From Trichosphaerium sp. ATCC 40318 (lineage: Eukaryota; Discosea; Flabellinia; Trichosidae), in assembly GCA_038496445.1 (NCBI GenBank), contig JALMLS010000193.1, positions 1 through 45,046 of the forward strand: a DNA stretch of 45,046 bases. Direction: 5' to 3'. Below, piece by piece: positions 42,600 to 45,046 of this stretch (the stretch's first letter is position 1; the number at the start of each line of letters is the position of its first letter). Below the pieces are notes generated by a model. It was not told the DNA's origin. It made no database searches and was given only the letters and a program-made list of their open reading frames with translations. The position numbers and the translations under genes were made by a program.

Positions 42600-44151
42600 C
42601 ACCCTGTAACGTTTTTTAGCGGGCTGAGTGATAAAACAACCTTTTGAACGATTGATAAGAACAATAGAATAAGAGCATTAAAGAATAAAGATGTTTGAGG
42701 TGTTGTGGCGTAAAAGAAGAAAAATAAAGGGCGGAAAAGTTTCAACCCTCACTTGTCATTGAAGTGTTATGAAATGCTTTAAAATGACGTGAAAGAGTTA
42801 CTGCAATACAGGAAAAACCAAATGTTGAGAATATTGAAGTGCCTGTTGACAAAAAGCTCGTTTTGTGAGTTAAAATTACTAGGCGTTAGGTGTGAAAAGG
42901 CGTTTTGATATTTGTAATGATTTCTCAAGCGAATTGAAGAAAAAGCCACAAACTCGTTATTAAAATAATTGTGCTGTTACCTTGAGGGAGCGCAGGTGTA
43001 TGCGGCGTAAGTAACTTGGAAAATATGAAATCATTTGACTGTATGTGAAACCACTTGTCACTCAAGCCCGCACAAGTACGAAAACAGACTTGTCTACAAT
43101 ATTCAGTTGCTTTCGCAATAGTTCCCAATACTCAACCAAAAAAAGCGGTAAATGTTGTTTTTCATTTTAGTTGGCTGCTTTGCACCCCCAGTTGCGCTAT
43201 TAGCGCGCAAAAATGCGGTTATAACGCAATGATATCGTACATGTCAACCACAGTGAGTGTTTGTGGTAGAAAAAAGCAAAACCGGTGTTTGCGTTACACA
43301 AGTAGGCGGCTTTGCGTTAGAATACAATATTAATTGCGCTTGTGCTCTTTTACATTTTGTACATGGTTTTTGTTTAAACCGCTAGTTTGTTAGGGCGTTC
43401 TACAATGGATTCTGCAGTTGATCGAAGGAGCTTGTACGTAAAGGTTCTCGTTTTGGTTTACTTAGGCTGTCAAGTGTCATCATTTTTAAAGTTTTGAGTG
43501 CAATGATGGATGGGATGCTACAAACAATAAGTAACAACGTCTTTTAGCGGTTTCGTAAGTTAAGAGGTTTTTGTTAAACGAAAAAGAAGTGGTTGGCTGC
43601 CAAAGTGGTTTGGGTTGTAATAACGACCGCAGTAGCTTCAAATAGAAGTATTCACAAAAATAGTGTAGTAATGTAAAGGAGAATTCGTACAATTTGGGTT
43701 ATGATGCTTCTCTGTCGTACTTGGGAGTGTGTCAATCTGCTCCGAAAAGCGATCTGGCCCGTGGTGCTGTATTACCCATAAGGCGTATGGATGTTGTAGA
43801 ATACGATATAGACGCGAACCCTTCTCTATTGGCTGCGTTGAACGGTGTTTTGATGACTTTGCAGTGTTTTTTCTAGAAATAGGCAGTTCTCGTCTATGAA
43901 TCGCAAAGTCGAGTATTTGAGGAGCGCTCATGTCAGTTCTTAATGGCTAGATTTATTTTAATCGGTTTTTTTAAGGCACGTAAGGCTAAGCAAGGTTCTT
44001 TCATAGATCTGTACTTTACCAGACTTTTTGCAATTAGAATAGTCCAGTACTTACAGGTGCCCTTTGCACTCGTACTATGTCATATCATGTGCAATTACAT
44101 TGTTTAGTTGAAATTAAGTATCACATGGTTATTTATTTTGTTAAAACAGAT
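42600..44151. other. Intergenic with weak coding-like block
   Basis: No confident gene. On the plus strand, 43404-43876 holds consecutive open pieces that read like exons: MDSAVDRRSLYVKVLVLVYL, then KEVVGCQSGLGCNNDRSSF, then IRRMDVVEYDIDANPSLLAA ending at a TAG near 43874. Splice joins between them could not be fixed. The opposite strand also has a 97-codon ATG ORF over 43638-43931. Confidence 0.3.
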
Positions 44152-45046
44152 TCATACAGACCAGCATTCAGAAGTAAGTAAGCGTGCAACTGTTCTGTTC
44201 TTCATTTTCAAATATAACTTGTATGAACTACCACTAAGTTTGAAAGGCTCTGATTTACTTCCCTTCGAATAGATTGATACTGTTCGTTTGTACATATTCA
44301 ATGTAACACATATTACATCTATGGAGAAGTCAACAAACAAAATTAGAAACAACTCACGTGTAACTCGCTCGCGAGCACCTTTACTCGTGGCAGTGTATGT
44401 CTTTTTATGGGATTCGCCAAAACCTGTCGCCTTTACTCCCAAATAGAATTTAGTTCCTGTATAAGCTTTCACACTACAATACAGTTAATATTGTTAAGTA
44501 ACATAAACTGAATACCTGATTTCAACATGGTGGGCTCCTGAAGCAAAACTACCATTTACATATACCACACCGTGCCTCCAGCAATCCGAGTCTATCTTAT
44601 AATTGTTACCCTCTACGCGTGTGTCGTGCTCAGAGAGTGACAGGTATGATTCTTCTTGCAAACTAAACTTCCATAATGCCTTGTTAGATATTTCTTCGAC
44701 TTTTGTGAGGTTCTTTTCAATCGCTAGTGCCTTAGTTCGTACAGCCTTGATACTCATATCCGCTGCTTTTTGTGAACGTGTTACAGCGCTTAATCCTGTC
44801 TTTGTATTCGAAAGCGTTCGTTCAAGTGAGTCCACTCGAGCAGTTTGCTTTGCGAGAAGACCTAGAAAGTCTTTTTCAGACTTTTTTGATGCTTCTGCGA
44901 AACTGAGTTTTAATTCGTTTACTGCTGCAACTAAATCACGCGATTTATTCTCTTCTGAAGCCAATCTCGTCTTTAGGTCATTGACCATAATTTCAAGCCC
45001 TTCAGATTTCGTTCTTTCTCCCAAGAGACTAGCCTTCAACGCAGCA
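44152..45046 (-). CDS. Coiled-coil / SPRY-like protein, 5' truncated by window edge
   Basis: The gene continues past the right edge, so its start is missing. Long heptad-rich coiled coil (LKTRLASEENKSRDLVAAVN, LKLSFAEASKKSEKDFLGLL, ARVDSLERTLSNTKTGLSA), then a beta-rich C-terminal domain: HDTRVEGNNYKIDSDCWRHG, VVYVNGSFASGAHHVEIR, GTKFYLGVKATGF, VICVTLNMYKRTVSIYSKGS, PFKLSGSSYKLYLKM, ending ECWSV and stop at 44152. The strand order and the DVIGVTLD..RT.S.Y..G-like run suggest a B30.2/SPRY-type sandwich. The intron before VICVTL starts at a CACGTGAG site, so a CACGTG overlaps its donor. N-terminal domains such as RING or TRIM are outside the window. Confidence 0.65.

Overview
The window is eukaryotic nuclear DNA, AT-rich (by eye about one third GC). 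Most conserved genes are split by many short introns of about 40-120 nt with GT(A/G)NGT donors, TACTAA-like branch sites and AG acceptors. Genes lie close together on both strands. I can place it no more precisely than a compact-genome protist or early-branching opisthokont/amoebozoan. Evidence includes an Arl3/ARFRP1-type GTPase, a Rap-type GAP with an Asn-thumb motif, type I IPP isomerase, a PhoD-type phosphatase and a PA-domain 7TM protein. Exon models were built by hand from splice signals and reading-frame continuity, so joins are proposals.

Layout. 1-5.2 kb: weak rRNA-like stretch, an F-box-like/YwqK-MORN repeat gene, an ankyrin-gene relic, a small Cys-containing ORF and an intact F-box/LRR gene. 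5.8-8.3 kb (minus): secreted type-B carboxylesterase. 9.1-10.2 kb: secreted protein of unknown function. 11-13.5 kb: a small minus-strand gene and a PA-domain seven-helix membrane protein. 13.7-18 kb: a second F-box-like/YwqK gene, an F-box/Ig-like protein and an F-box/LRR gene whose F-box half is broken by in-frame stops. 18.6-20.6 kb: Alba-like small gene, divergent from two membrane-protein genes. 20.9-22.2 kb (minus): isopentenyl-diphosphate isomerase. 23.5-24.6 kb: Arl3/ARFRP1-like GTPase, convergent with a large RapGAP gene (29.3-24.6 kb, minus). 29.5-29.9 kb: small roadblock-like gene. 30.0-31.8 kb: DUF389 membrane protein. 32.3-35.4 kb (minus): lamin-tail-domain/PhoD phosphatase fusion. 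36.1-37.2 kb: head-to-head pair of secreted ten-cysteine prepropeptides. 37.4-40 kb: ankyrin relics flanking a third F-box-like/YwqK gene with a growing 72-bp repeat. 40.3-42.6 kb (minus): nuclear protein with two tudor/agenet-like modules. 44.2 kb to the edge (minus): coiled-coil/SPRY-like protein, 5' truncated.

Two gene populations are interleaved. Intron-rich conserved genes cover membrane traffic (Arl, RapGAP, possibly a Ragulator-like subunit), isoprenoid synthesis and transport. Intron-poor, fast-evolving repeat genes (F-box, LRR, YwqK/MORN, ankyrin) appear in intact, truncated and dead copies. The strongest candidates for something new are the inverted ten-cysteine prepropeptide pair with mirrored TATA boxes, the F-box-like fusion to antitoxin-type YwqK repeats, and the many CACGTG palindromes placed in introns and at splice junctions.
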